A stretch of 64,000 nucleotides of DNA from JAIEPX01 sp963725255 (lineage in GTDB: Bacteria > Pseudomonadota > Gammaproteobacteria > JAIEPX01). Shown one piece after another: positions 31,944 through 40,089 of the stretch. The stretch is from contig CAVRXV010000017.1 in NCBI GenBank assembly GCA_963725255.1, positions 310,001 to 374,000 on the forward strand, given 5' to 3'. The notes under the pieces were generated by a model that saw nothing but the letters and a program-made list of their open reading frames with translations, was not told the DNA's origin and searched no databases. The translations under genes were made by a program, and so were the position numbers. Within the stretch, counting starts at the first letter, position 1; every line of letters starts with the position of its first letter.

Positions 31944-33257
31944 TTATATATCCAATGTTTCTTCTACAACCTCTACGTGCAGATTCTCTGGACGCAAACC
32001 TTTACCTTGAAAAACTGTCTGAAAATTAGTGAAATTGTCATTGTTGGTTTGTGAAGGGTTCGGGATAATTGCAAATTGAATATAATCAAACGCATTGGCA
32101 AATTCTTGTTCGCTGATAACGTCTAAATAAAATGGCGCCACTCGATTAGAGTCATTCCCAAATGCACCACAACCGAATGCACTAAGCACAAGAGCACGAT
32201 CACCATTAGCCTTAGCTGCACGCAATTGACCACGAATTTTACGCTTCATGCCAATTTCATACTCTGGAGTATTAGGATCTTTATAACAGGTAGATTTCTC
32301 ATTACCTAAATTATAGGCTGCTGAACTCACTACATTGACTTGAAAACGATCATCAGGCTTACAAACTTCGTAACCCGCATCTGCACCTTTACGAAATACT
32401 GTTACGCCTTCAGAATATAAAACAGTAAATTCTCCAAATCCATCAGTCCCCTGATAACGATCTGGAAGCGATTCCAATAGGTCCGTTCGACGACAAAGAT
32501 CTTCTTCTTGAGCACCTGCACCATGAGCGTAGCCACCGCCTACATGATTTTGATTAGCCATATTCAATACACAAACCTGAAACCCTTTCTCAACAAGTGT
32601 TCGTGCAGCTTCTAAGCAATCTTGAGGAACCGCTTCGATCACACACTTAAGTTCACCTTTATGCTTTGCTTTCAAATTATCTATCCGAACAAATTCAGCT
32701 TTCTTCGGTTGGAAATGCTCATTCGGATCAGCTAAGCACATAAGTGTATGCGCCTGAACTAATTTTCGTACGTGTGAACACAAAAACGATTCTTCATGCA
32801 ACATAATAAAATGATCGGGATTCCACTGGTAATCTCCAAATACATCACGTATTGCTGCAACATTCGAAGGACGTATATCTACATTTCTCAACTTATCAAT
32901 TAAATCGGCGATTCTTATTGCAGCTGCTTTCTCAGCGTCTTGCAAATACAAATGAGCTAATAGCCGCACTCTAAAATGAGATTCCATATGAATAGCGGTG
33001 AATTTTCTTTTTTCATCAATATGCTTAATATAGTCACCGCCGGTAAAAGATGGGATAGTGTTAAAAAATTCCACGAGTTCATGATAATCTTTGCTCGCAA
33101 TTGAAAATTCAATTTGGCCGCCTCTAATTTGTTTAATCCTGATCTGTTCATCGCCAGGAATCCCCAACTTCACCTCAAGTTTTCTAGCTAAATCAGCGGA
33201 TCTGATTACTTTTCGCACAGGGGATGCTACTTCTACTTGTTCTCCTGGTCCTTTCAT
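31944..33257 (-). CDS. Microbial-type PARG (TIGR02452/DUF2263) protein with N-terminal extension
   Basis: 437 aa. The C-terminal part (about residues 200-410) is a macrodomain-type poly(ADP-ribose) glycohydrolase: VLNMANQNHVGGGYAHGAGA and QEEDLCRRTDLLESL contain the PARG signature GGG-X(6-8)-QEE, and LVLSAFGCGAFGN is the second conserved block. The N-terminal 190 residues are unrecognised and helical. The family removes ADP-ribose from proteins. Bacterial stress response or host-directed use are both possible; the neighbourhood of effector-like genes favours the second. The catalytic glutamates are intact. Confidence 0.88.
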   Translation of the reverse strand: MKGPGEQVEVASPVRKVIRSADLARKLEVKLGIPGDEQIRIKQIRGGQIEFSIASKDYHELVEFFNTIPSFTGGDYIKHIDEKRKFTAIHMESHFRVRLLAHLYLQDAEKAAAIRIADLIDKLRNVDIRPSNVAAIRDVFGDYQWNPDHFIMLHEESFLCSHVRKLVQAHTLMCLADPNEHFQPKKAEFVRIDNLKAKHKGELKCVIEAVPQDCLEAARTLVEKGFQVCVLNMANQNHVGGGYAHGAGAQEEDLCRRTDLLESLPDRYQGTDGFGEFTVLYSEGVTVFRKGADAGYEVCKPDDRFQVNVVSSAAYNLGNEKSTCYKDPNTPEYEIGMKRKIRGQLRAAKANGDRALVLSAFGCGAFGNDSNRVAPFYLDVISEQEFANAFDYIQFAIIPNPSQTNNDNFTNFQTVFQGKGLRPENLHVEVVEETLDI

Positions 33258-33350
33258 ATTTCTTCTCCAAATGGTTAATTAAACGGCAAATTTTACCCTA
33301 TTATTGGTGAAAAATCAACGGCAAAGGGGTCATAAAGGGGGCAAATCAGG

Positions 33351-33428
33351 GGAAGGTGTCAGATCTAAGAACAATGCATTCTCAATACTATTATTGAGAA
33401 TGCATTGTTCTTAGATCTGACACCTTCC
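33351..33428. repeat. Perfect palindromic repeat, family B copy 4 (37-bp arms)
   Basis: Arms 33351-33387 and 33392-33428, loop CTAT. The ends read GGAAGGTGTCAGATCTAAGA. The sequence is nearly that of copy 1 at 2927, with GAACAATGC for GATCAATGC. It lies inside what looks like a broken family C repeat (AAAGGGGTCATA at about 33324 and the right half at 33457). Confidence 0.95.
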
Positions 33429-33456
33429 TTGCTTGACACCTTCCTTGAATACTACC

Positions 33457-33490
33457 CAAAGAATGTAGCAATCGGAGATTTGACCCCTTT
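33457..33490. repeat. Family C repeat, right half only
   Basis: GAATGTAGCAATCGGAGATT plus TGACCCCTTT matches the right arm of the family C repeat at 16326-16355. Its left arm is only hinted at before 33351. Lies directly upstream of ettA. Confidence 0.8.
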
Positions 33491-33535
33491 ATTGTGCTAC
33501 ACTCTTACGTTTTCAACATCTGATGAGAGGAAACG

Positions 33536-35206
33536 ATGTCCCAGTACATTTATACCATGCAACGGTTAGGCAAAATTGTTCCGCCAAGTCGCTATATTTT
33601 GAAGGATATTTCGCTGAGTTTTATTCCTGGCGCCAAAATTGGCGTGCTGGGTGTAAACGGTTCAGGTAAATCAACACTATTACGCATAATGGCAGGCGCG
33701 GATAAGGAATTTGTAGGTGAAGCTCGCGCCCAACCAGGCATAAAAATTGGTTACCTACCGCAAGAACCACAACTCGATCCTCAAAAAGATGTACGTGGAA
33801 ATGTTGAAGAAGGCATCGCTGAAATCAAATCACTTGTCGATCATTATGATGCGATCAGCATGAAATTTGCAGAACCAATGAGCGATGACGAAATGAATAA
33901 GCTCATCGAAGAACAAGGTGAATTGCAAAGCAAAATAGAAGCGGTCAATGCATGGGATATTAATTATAAATTAGAACGCGCCGCAGATGCATTACGTTTG
34001 CCTGCGTGGGAAGCGGACGTAACAAAATTATCAGGTGGTGAACGACGACGCGTCGCATTATGTCGATTATTATTATCTGAACCAGATATGTTATTACTCG
34101 ATGAACCTACCAACCATTTGGATGCAGAAAGTGTTGCGTGGCTAGAACATTATTTGCAGTCATTTCCTGGAACAGTGGTAGCAATTACTCACGATCGCTA
34201 TTTTTTGGATAATGCTGCTCAATGGATTTTAGAACTTGATCGCGGCGAAGGCATTCCTTATGAAGGAAACTACACCAACTGGTTAGATCAAAAAGAACAA
34301 CGCTTGCTGATGGAAGGAAAACAACAAGCTGCACATGATCAAGCCATAAAAGCCGAATTGGAATGGGTTCGACAAAATGCAAAAGGTCGTCACGCAAAAA
34401 GTAAAGCGCGTATGCAGCGATTTGAAGAATTAAGCTCCAAAGAATTTCAACAGCGTAGTGAAACAAACGAAATATATATTCCACCCGGACCTCGTCTAGG
34501 CGACTTAGTGATCGAAGGCGATGGTCTGAGCAAAAGTTTTGATGGGCGTGTGCTGTTCGAAAATCTTAGCTTTCGTTTACCGCCTGGAGGCATTTTAGGT
34601 GTTATTGGACCTAATGGCGCAGGTAAATCGACATTTTTACGCATGATTACCGGAAAAGAAGAACCTGACGAAGGCGTTATTCGTATTGGCGATACCGTTC
34701 AACTCGCCTATGTCGATCAAATGCGTGACCATCTCGTAGACAACAAAACTGTGTGGGAAGAAATTTCTAACGGTCAAGACATTATTCAAGTCGGCAAAGT
34801 TGAAATGCCTTCACGCGCTTACGTAGGTCGATTTAATTTCAAAGGATCTGATCAACAAAAACGTGTCGGTGATTTATCGGGCGGTGAACGCAATCGAGTT
34901 CATCTCGCAAAATTATTACGCAGCGGCGGCAATGTTTTATTACTCGATGAACCGAGTAATGATTTAGACGTTGAAACATTACGCGCACTCGAAGAAGCAT
35001 TATTGGCATTTCCAGGATCAGCTATTGTTATTTCACATGATCGTTGGTTTTTGGATCGAATTGCAACGCATATTCTAGCGTTCGAAGGCGATAGTGAAAC
35101 TGTTTTCATCGAAGGAAATTATCAAGATTATCACGATGATTTACGACGACGAAAAGGCGAAGCTGCTGAAACACCCCGCAGAATTAAATACAAAAAATTG
35201 GCTTAA
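33536..35206 (+). CDS. ettA: Energy-dependent translational throttle protein EttA (ABC-F)
   Basis: 556-aa cytosolic ABC-F ATPase that binds the ribosomal E site and gates the first elongation step according to ATP/ADP. Two ABC domains: Walker A GVNGSGKST and GPNGAGKST, signatures LSGGERRRVAL and LSGGERNRVHL, Walker B LLLDEPTNHLD and LLLDEPSNDLD. The linker between them is rich in charged helices, and the N-terminus (SQYIYTMQRLGKIVPPSR) is specific for EttA. Full length. Confidence 0.97.
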   Translation: MSQYIYTMQRLGKIVPPSRYILKDISLSFIPGAKIGVLGVNGSGKSTLLRIMAGADKEFVGEARAQPGIKIGYLPQEPQLDPQKDVRGNVEEGIAEIKSLVDHYDAISMKFAEPMSDDEMNKLIEEQGELQSKIEAVNAWDINYKLERAADALRLPAWEADVTKLSGGERRRVALCRLLLSEPDMLLLDEPTNHLDAESVAWLEHYLQSFPGTVVAITHDRYFLDNAAQWILELDRGEGIPYEGNYTNWLDQKEQRLLMEGKQQAAHDQAIKAELEWVRQNAKGRHAKSKARMQRFEELSSKEFQQRSETNEIYIPPGPRLGDLVIEGDGLSKSFDGRVLFENLSFRLPPGGILGVIGPNGAGKSTFLRMITGKEEPDEGVIRIGDTVQLAYVDQMRDHLVDNKTVWEEISNGQDIIQVGKVEMPSRAYVGRFNFKGSDQQKRVGDLSGGERNRVHLAKLLRSGGNVLLLDEPSNDLDVETLRALEEALLAFPGSAIVISHDRWFLDRIATHILAFEGDSETVFIEGNYQDYHDDLRRRKGEAAETPRRIKYKKLA

Positions 35207-35224
35207 AAAACTGTCATCGCGCTT

Positions 35225-35323
35225 AAAGGGGTCAAGTCTAAGATTACTACATTCTTAAGCAACAGTTTGGAAATTGCAAAGTACTTGCGTGAGAATGTAG
35301 TAATCTTAGACTTGACCCCTTTT
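35225..35323. repeat. Inverted repeat, family C variant (GGGGTCAAGTCTAAGATTAC ends)
   Basis: Arms of about 31 bp (35225-35255 and 35292-35323) around a 36-bp spacer. The ends AAAGGGGTCAAGTCTAAGAT combine features of families B and C. It lies just after ettA and may act as its terminator. Confidence 0.9.
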
Positions 35324-35399
35324 GATCGAAAATCAATAATTTCCGCAACTATTCACTACAACTGCTAGAATCAGTAAAACGTTCAGATTTTAGACCAGG

Positions 35400-35473
35400 T
35401 CGCGTGAAAAAAATATTTTTAAACCGGAGTTTACTTAGGTAAATGAGGATTTAAAAATATTTTTTTCACGCGA
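35400..35473. repeat. Separate 24-bp inverted repeat with GCGTGA ends
   Basis: Arms 35400-35423 and 35450-35473, reading TCGCGTGAAAAAAATATTTT inward, with a 26-bp spacer. It has no GGGGTC end and so is not one of families A-C. It shares the 307-bp gap between ettA and the lipoprotein gene with the preceding repeat. Confidence 0.85.
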
Positions 35474-35513
35474 GATGGGCAAAATATGGACGTTTGTCTC
35501 TTGTGGTGAATAG

Positions 35514-35927
35514 CTAAAAATTTACTTCTTCTGGCACACCTGGATATCGATGACTTTTTTCTTGCATCACTGCAGGTTGATCTGCACCCCAATTTCTCCA
35601 ACGTGCAGGATTATAAGTTATGGTACGAGGAGGATTAATTTCACCCAATGGATTCGTTTTATCTACTCGCGGACTAAACGGAATTTTTCCTGATCGTACA
35701 AGCCGATCATGTCTTGATGCTGCACTTTCTGGATTGGGCCCTCGAACTTGAATTAATTCATAACCCACAACACTCATTTTGGATTTATGAAATTTATTCG
35801 CCGGTGTTTTGTATCGATTAGGACCTGCAGGCCAGTTCTTAACCGCGTCATTTTGATGAACACAACCGACTAAAAATAATACAGCGAACAGGGCACAAAC
35901 AAAATGCATTGAGCGAAATCGTTTCAT
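35514..35927 (-). CDS. Small lipoprotein of unknown function
   Basis: 137 aa with a typical lipoprotein signal: KRFRSMHFVCALFAVLFLVG followed by Cys22 (lipobox LVGC). The mature part is basic and proline-rich, with no recognised domain. It has its own promoter region divergent from the GIN-domain gene at 36094. Probably outer-membrane anchored. Confidence 0.8.
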   Translation of the reverse strand: MKRFRSMHFVCALFAVLFLVGCVHQNDAVKNWPAGPNRYKTPANKFHKSKMSVVGYELIQVRGPNPESAASRHDRLVRSGKIPFSPRVDKTNPLGEINPPRTITYNPARWRNWGADQPAVMQEKSHRYPGVPEEVNF

Positions 35928-36093
35928 ACTATCATTTCCTTTGATATGAGGGAGTTCCTAAGTCAGAATTCTCGCCTTAATTCGTTTCACTGTCAACCAA
36001 CCCTTCAACCTAGATTCAATAAGTAAGCCATTGCTCAGGCGTAGTCACCGTGCTAACATTGCTTCTTAACATTCACAAAATAGGATTGTGATT

Positions 36094-37173
36094 ATGCAAT
36101 GGATGCAGTTTAAACGCCCTCTTTCCTCTTTAGCTTGGGGCGCCACCTTGTGTTTATCCCTCTCAACGACTCATTGTTATGCCGTTACAGAGAAGCTTGT
36201 CCAACTACCCCCTATCACTATCTCTGAGCACATGAGAGCCAAAATCGCTCAAATCGGACACCCCAAACAAAACTATTTTACATCTCAAAAGCATTTGGCC
36301 AGCGAAAGCCATTCTATAATGCCCTATAAAACCTGGCGTCAGCATCACCGTTTCAAAGATCCTCGCCCAGGAGATCCGCAACCTTCTGTTCGCGATATTG
36401 AACCGCCAACACCCCTAGAACATTTGCCCTCTTCAAGAGTGCTCGTGCATCAAGAATTACCGCCCGGTTATACAGTGATGCATGACTTTTGGTTGAGACC
36501 TTTCAAACGTATAGTCGCCGAAAGCGATATTAATATTACTCTGCGCAACTCAAATAGGCCTCAAGTTGCCGTGATGAATAGAGAGCAACCAGGGCGCGAT
36601 CTTGTCATTACAACCGTCAAAAATGGCACGCTCTATCTACGAGATGCTGCTCCTTGTGATGCAAGAATTCGTGACAAACCTTTGCAAGTTTTGGTCGATG
36701 CAAACGGTATTGATTTTATTCGACTTCATAAAAGAAGCTCACTCTATGCCCCGAATTATCGCGCGCATAATTTGAAAATCCTTTCTTTCTCTGCAGGAAA
36801 TATTATTTTACACGGTCCAATTCATTCTAACCATATTGAACAACATGGTACTGGCATGATTAGCATGGATTCAATTAATGCTAAACAACTGGATATCATG
36901 ACAAGCGGACCCGGTTTAGTTCGAGTAGCCGGTTCAGTTGATACATTAACTGTACGTGCACTTGGCAATGGTAAAATCGATGCAAAATATCTGCGCACAA
37001 AAGATGCCGTAATTCAAACAAATGGCATTTCTGAAGTTGCAGTAGCTCCGTATTATTCACTCAATGGTTTTGCAAGTGGTAACAGTTACATTTACTACTA
37101 CAAAACACCTGCGTTTATAGTTCCACGCCCCATGGGCAGTGGTAATATTTTGCAAATGCAGTACTGGGATTAA
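36094..37173 (+). CDS. Exported GIN-domain (DUF2807) protein
   Basis: 359 aa. Signal peptide to about residue 33 (LAWGATLCLSLSTTHCYA), a proline-rich stretch at about 75-120, then a right-handed beta-helix-like GIN domain at about 145-345: RIVAESDINITL, VLVDANGIDFIRL, LKILSFSAGNIILHGPI, LTVRALGNGKIDAKYL. GIN domains are found in putative adhesins or bactofilin-like surface proteins. A GTG two codons upstream (36088) is an alternative start. Confidence 0.8.
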   Translation: MQWMQFKRPLSSLAWGATLCLSLSTTHCYAVTEKLVQLPPITISEHMRAKIAQIGHPKQNYFTSQKHLASESHSIMPYKTWRQHHRFKDPRPGDPQPSVRDIEPPTPLEHLPSSRVLVHQELPPGYTVMHDFWLRPFKRIVAESDINITLRNSNRPQVAVMNREQPGRDLVITTVKNGTLYLRDAAPCDARIRDKPLQVLVDANGIDFIRLHKRSSLYAPNYRAHNLKILSFSAGNIILHGPIHSNHIEQHGTGMISMDSINAKQLDIMTSGPGLVRVAGSVDTLTVRALGNGKIDAKYLRTKDAVIQTNGISEVAVAPYYSLNGFASGNSYIYYYKTPAFIVPRPMGSGNILQMQYWD

Positions 37174-37177
37174 CAAG

Positions 37178-38059
37178 CTACGACTTTGGCTGAAGTGAAT
37201 CCACAAACAGCGGTATAAGATCGATTGCATTCGTAGCGTGTGGAATTGTGTTACTCGTTACAATTTTTTCTGCGCCTGCGGCTACTAAATCGTCTTTTGC
37301 ACCTTCAGCAAAAACAGCATGAATACCAACACAAATCGGTTTTTTCATACCTGAAGACTGCAACGCTTTGATACCCTGAATCATTGTACTGCCTGTTGAA
37401 ATAATATCATCAATTAGCACAGGAGTATGATCACGATATTCAGACATTAATGGCGCACTTATTGAAACTGTATTATCACCATAGCGTTTCTTTTTAAAAA
37501 CGATGAATGGCAATTTCGCCTCATGTGCAATCACTTTAATCCATTGCTCGCTTTCTTCATCAGGCCCAATAATCAGAGGTTTCTCTACATTTCGCCACAC
37601 CCAATTCGCAACAACAGGTGCAGCATGAATTACCTGCGTTTGAATTGGATAAAGATTTTCTAATTTCCGAACCCTATGCAAATGTGGATCAACCGTGATT
37701 ATTCGATCATAGTAATGACTGATAAATTGAGCAAAATATTTTGATGTCAAACCTTCACCAGGTTTTGTAACTTCATCTAATCTCATATAGCATAAATAAG
37801 GTGCAATGATTGTAACGGTTTTTGCACCAACAGCACGAAGTGCATCAGCCACAAAAATGAGTTTAATAATTTTTTCATTGGGGTGACGCAAATTAGTCAG
37901 AAAATAAACATCGGAACTTGTAATAGCCGTCAGAACTCTGACAGAAATTTCACGGTCTGGAAAGGTATGCCATTCTAATGTTCCTTGCTGCCAACCTAAA
38001 CCACGCGCTAATTCATACGCAAAGGATTCATCTTCGGGTAAATTAAAAAGTAATGTCAC
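37178..38059 (-). CDS. Ribose-phosphate pyrophosphokinase-like protein
   Basis: 293-aa PRPP-synthetase-type protein. The flexible-loop and ATP sites are seen in FPDREISVRV and DEVTKPGEGLTSKYFAQ, the divalent-ion/PRPP loop is VLIDDIISTGSTMIQG (about residues 213-228), and TVDPHLHRV sits in the pyrophosphate region. Sequence and length are closer to the short archaeal-type enzymes than to E. coli Prs (315 aa). Coupled by a 3-base gap to the AMP-phosphorylase-like gene, so it may recycle ribose phosphates from nucleotides rather than be the main Prs. Confidence 0.88.
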   Translation of the reverse strand: MTLLFNLPEDESFAYELARGLGWQQGTLEWHTFPDREISVRVLTAITSSDVYFLTNLRHPNEKIIKLIFVADALRAVGAKTVTIIAPYLCYMRLDEVTKPGEGLTSKYFAQFISHYYDRIITVDPHLHRVRKLENLYPIQTQVIHAAPVVANWVWRNVEKPLIIGPDEESEQWIKVIAHEAKLPFIVFKKKRYGDNTVSISAPLMSEYRDHTPVLIDDIISTGSTMIQGIKALQSSGMKKPICVGIHAVFAEGAKDDLVAAGAEKIVTSNTIPHATNAIDLIPLFVDSLQPKS

Positions 38060-38062
38060 AAT

Positions 38063-39583
38063 TTATTCCTCATTAGGTTCACTATTTTGGATATGAATCA
38101 CTGGCGCTTCTTCGCCCATCAACGTTAAAGCATACTCCATTTCGCCTTCTGACTCTGCATGAACTGTAAAAAGCGGTTGATTTTTTTCAACATGATCCCC
38201 GATCACAGTTGATAAATAAACACCTGCCGTTTTTGCTTGAGGAGCACCAGCAGTACGAGCTATTCGAGCAATGACTCGATTATCAATCGCATGAACTTTC
38301 CCTGATCTTTCTGCACATACCACATGTTGATGTGGTGCGGTTCCAGGTTCTTGCATTCCTCCTTGAGCACTACAAATTGCTTGAAATTTTTTCCACGCTT
38401 TACCTGAATCTAAAATTTCTTTTGCAATAGCAAATCCATTTCCTCGCTCAACAGTAGGAGAAAATTCTATAATACCCGCAGCCAAATGCAATGCTCTCTC
38501 GCGTAAATCAGACGGTGCAGTTTTTTCATTGCATAAAACTGCGATCACATCTTTAGCTTCTAATGCAGGACCAATTCCACGTCCAACGGGTTGCGAACCA
38601 TCTGTAATCATCGTGTGAACATGAATACCTAATTCAGCACCGACTTGAATTAAATAATGCTCAAGAATTCTCGCCATTTCTAGACTTCGAACTTTTGCAG
38701 TTTCACCAACAGGTAAATCAATTAATACATGTGTTGATCCTGCTGCTATTTTTTTTGAAAGTACTGAAGCGATTAATTGCCCTTCACTATCTAATTCTAA
38801 TGCACGCTCAACCCGAATTAATTGATCATCTGCAGGACTTAACGAAACACTTCCACCCCAAGCAATGCATCCACCCTCTTTTTCAACGACATGACGCATT
38901 TCTTCGAGTGTTAATGAAACTGGGGCGAGCACTTCCATCGTATCCGCAGTTCCTGAAGGTGAAGTAATCGCACGAGAAGATGTTTTAGGAATCATCAACC
39001 CAAAGCTTGCAACAATGGGCACTACAATTAATGAAGTTCTATTTCCCGGTAAACCACCGACACAATGTTTATCGACTATTAATGGCGCATCCCAGTGCAA
39101 TCGATCTCCATGATTAATCATCGAAGACGTTAACGCAAGAATTTCGTCGCGATTTAAATGCCCACCTGCACATGCTGTTAAAAACGCGGCAATATGAATA
39201 TCGGAATAACGTCTTTCGACCACATCCGCAATAATATCATCAATGGCTTTCGCATCGAGTTGATGACCATAAATTTTTCGACGAACTTCACTCAAGGAAC
39301 TCAACGGTTTTGGATGAGAAAAAAATGCTTCATCGCCTTCGTTGGCTTTTAATAATTCCCACGCAGATTCCGAAAGCCCAACCTCACCTAATTGCAATAT
39401 ATCGGAAGTCACAATATTGAGCGTTGCAATAATAGATGTTTTCCCAACCGTCAAACGAATTCGAGTTTGAGATCCAAAACCTTCCGATTGACAAACCAGA
39501 CAGTCACGGCGCATGAAAACGACCGTTTCCTGATAGGTATCAATCCCCAATCGACGTATCTTTAATGAAAGCTTTTTAGACAT
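38063..39583 (-). CDS. AMP phosphorylase / thymidine phosphorylase family protein
   Basis: 506 aa. An N-terminal barrel of about 90 residues (KLSLKIRRLGIDTYQETVVF) precedes the pyrimidine-phosphorylase fold, as in archaeal AMP phosphorylase. The glycosyl-phosphorylase block DKHCVGGLPGNRTSLIVVPI and PKTSSRAITSPSGTADTMEV are conserved. In archaea the enzyme splits NMPs by phosphate into base and ribose 1,5-bisphosphate. In bacteria this gene often pairs with a PRPP-synthetase gene, as here. The exact substrate is uncertain. Confidence 0.88.
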   Translation of the reverse strand: MSKKLSLKIRRLGIDTYQETVVFMRRDCLVCQSEGFGSQTRIRLTVGKTSIIATLNIVTSDILQLGEVGLSESAWELLKANEGDEAFFSHPKPLSSLSEVRRKIYGHQLDAKAIDDIIADVVERRYSDIHIAAFLTACAGGHLNRDEILALTSSMINHGDRLHWDAPLIVDKHCVGGLPGNRTSLIVVPIVASFGLMIPKTSSRAITSPSGTADTMEVLAPVSLTLEEMRHVVEKEGGCIAWGGSVSLSPADDQLIRVERALELDSEGQLIASVLSKKIAAGSTHVLIDLPVGETAKVRSLEMARILEHYLIQVGAELGIHVHTMITDGSQPVGRGIGPALEAKDVIAVLCNEKTAPSDLRERALHLAAGIIEFSPTVERGNGFAIAKEILDSGKAWKKFQAICSAQGGMQEPGTAPHQHVVCAERSGKVHAIDNRVIARIARTAGAPQAKTAGVYLSTVIGDHVEKNQPLFTVHAESEGEMEYALTLMGEEAPVIHIQNSEPNEE

Positions 39584-39708
39584 CCGGCGTCATCCTTGTT
39601 TATGGTGTCAATTATGGCACAAAATCGACATTTCTGCATAATATGATCATAGACACCTCGGCAAAAATATTTTATATTCGAGATGAGTTATGACATTTGA
39701 GATAAGTG

Positions 39709-40089
39709 ATGAAAACACCGATTTACACATCCGAAGCACCCCCAGCCATTGGAACTTATTCACAGGCCATTAGAGCTGGGCAACTGGTTTTTTTGTCGGG
39801 ACAAATTCCATTGACAGCGAATGGGGAGTTGCTTCAAACTCAAGATATTAAATTACAAATCCGCCAGATATTTTTAAATTTGGAAGCTGTCGCGAAGGCA
39901 GCCGGCGGTCATCTTGATCAAGTTGTGAAACTCACTGTTTATCTGACAAGTCTTGATAATTTTAGCGCGGTGAATGACGTAATGTTAGAATTTTTCCATG
40001 AACCATTTCCCGCAAGAGCTGCAGTGGAAGTTGCTGGTCTCCCTAAAGGCGTTCCTGTTGAAATTGACGCCATTCTATCCCTGGATTAA
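39709..40089 (+). CDS. ridA: RidA family (YjgF/UK114) enamine/imine deaminase
   Basis: 126 aa from the ATG at 39709. Typical blocks: APPAIGTYSQAIRAGQLVFL, SGQIPLTANGEL, the conserved Arg in FPARAAVEVAGLPKGVPVEI. RidA hydrolyses reactive 2-aminoacrylate and related imines. The stop codon abuts the recG start codon without a gap, suggesting translational coupling. Divergent from the phosphorylase gene. Confidence 0.94.
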   Translation: MKTPIYTSEAPPAIGTYSQAIRAGQLVFLSGQIPLTANGELLQTQDIKLQIRQIFLNLEAVAKAAGGHLDQVVKLTVYLTSLDNFSAVNDVMLEFFHEPFPARAAVEVAGLPKGVPVEIDAILSLD

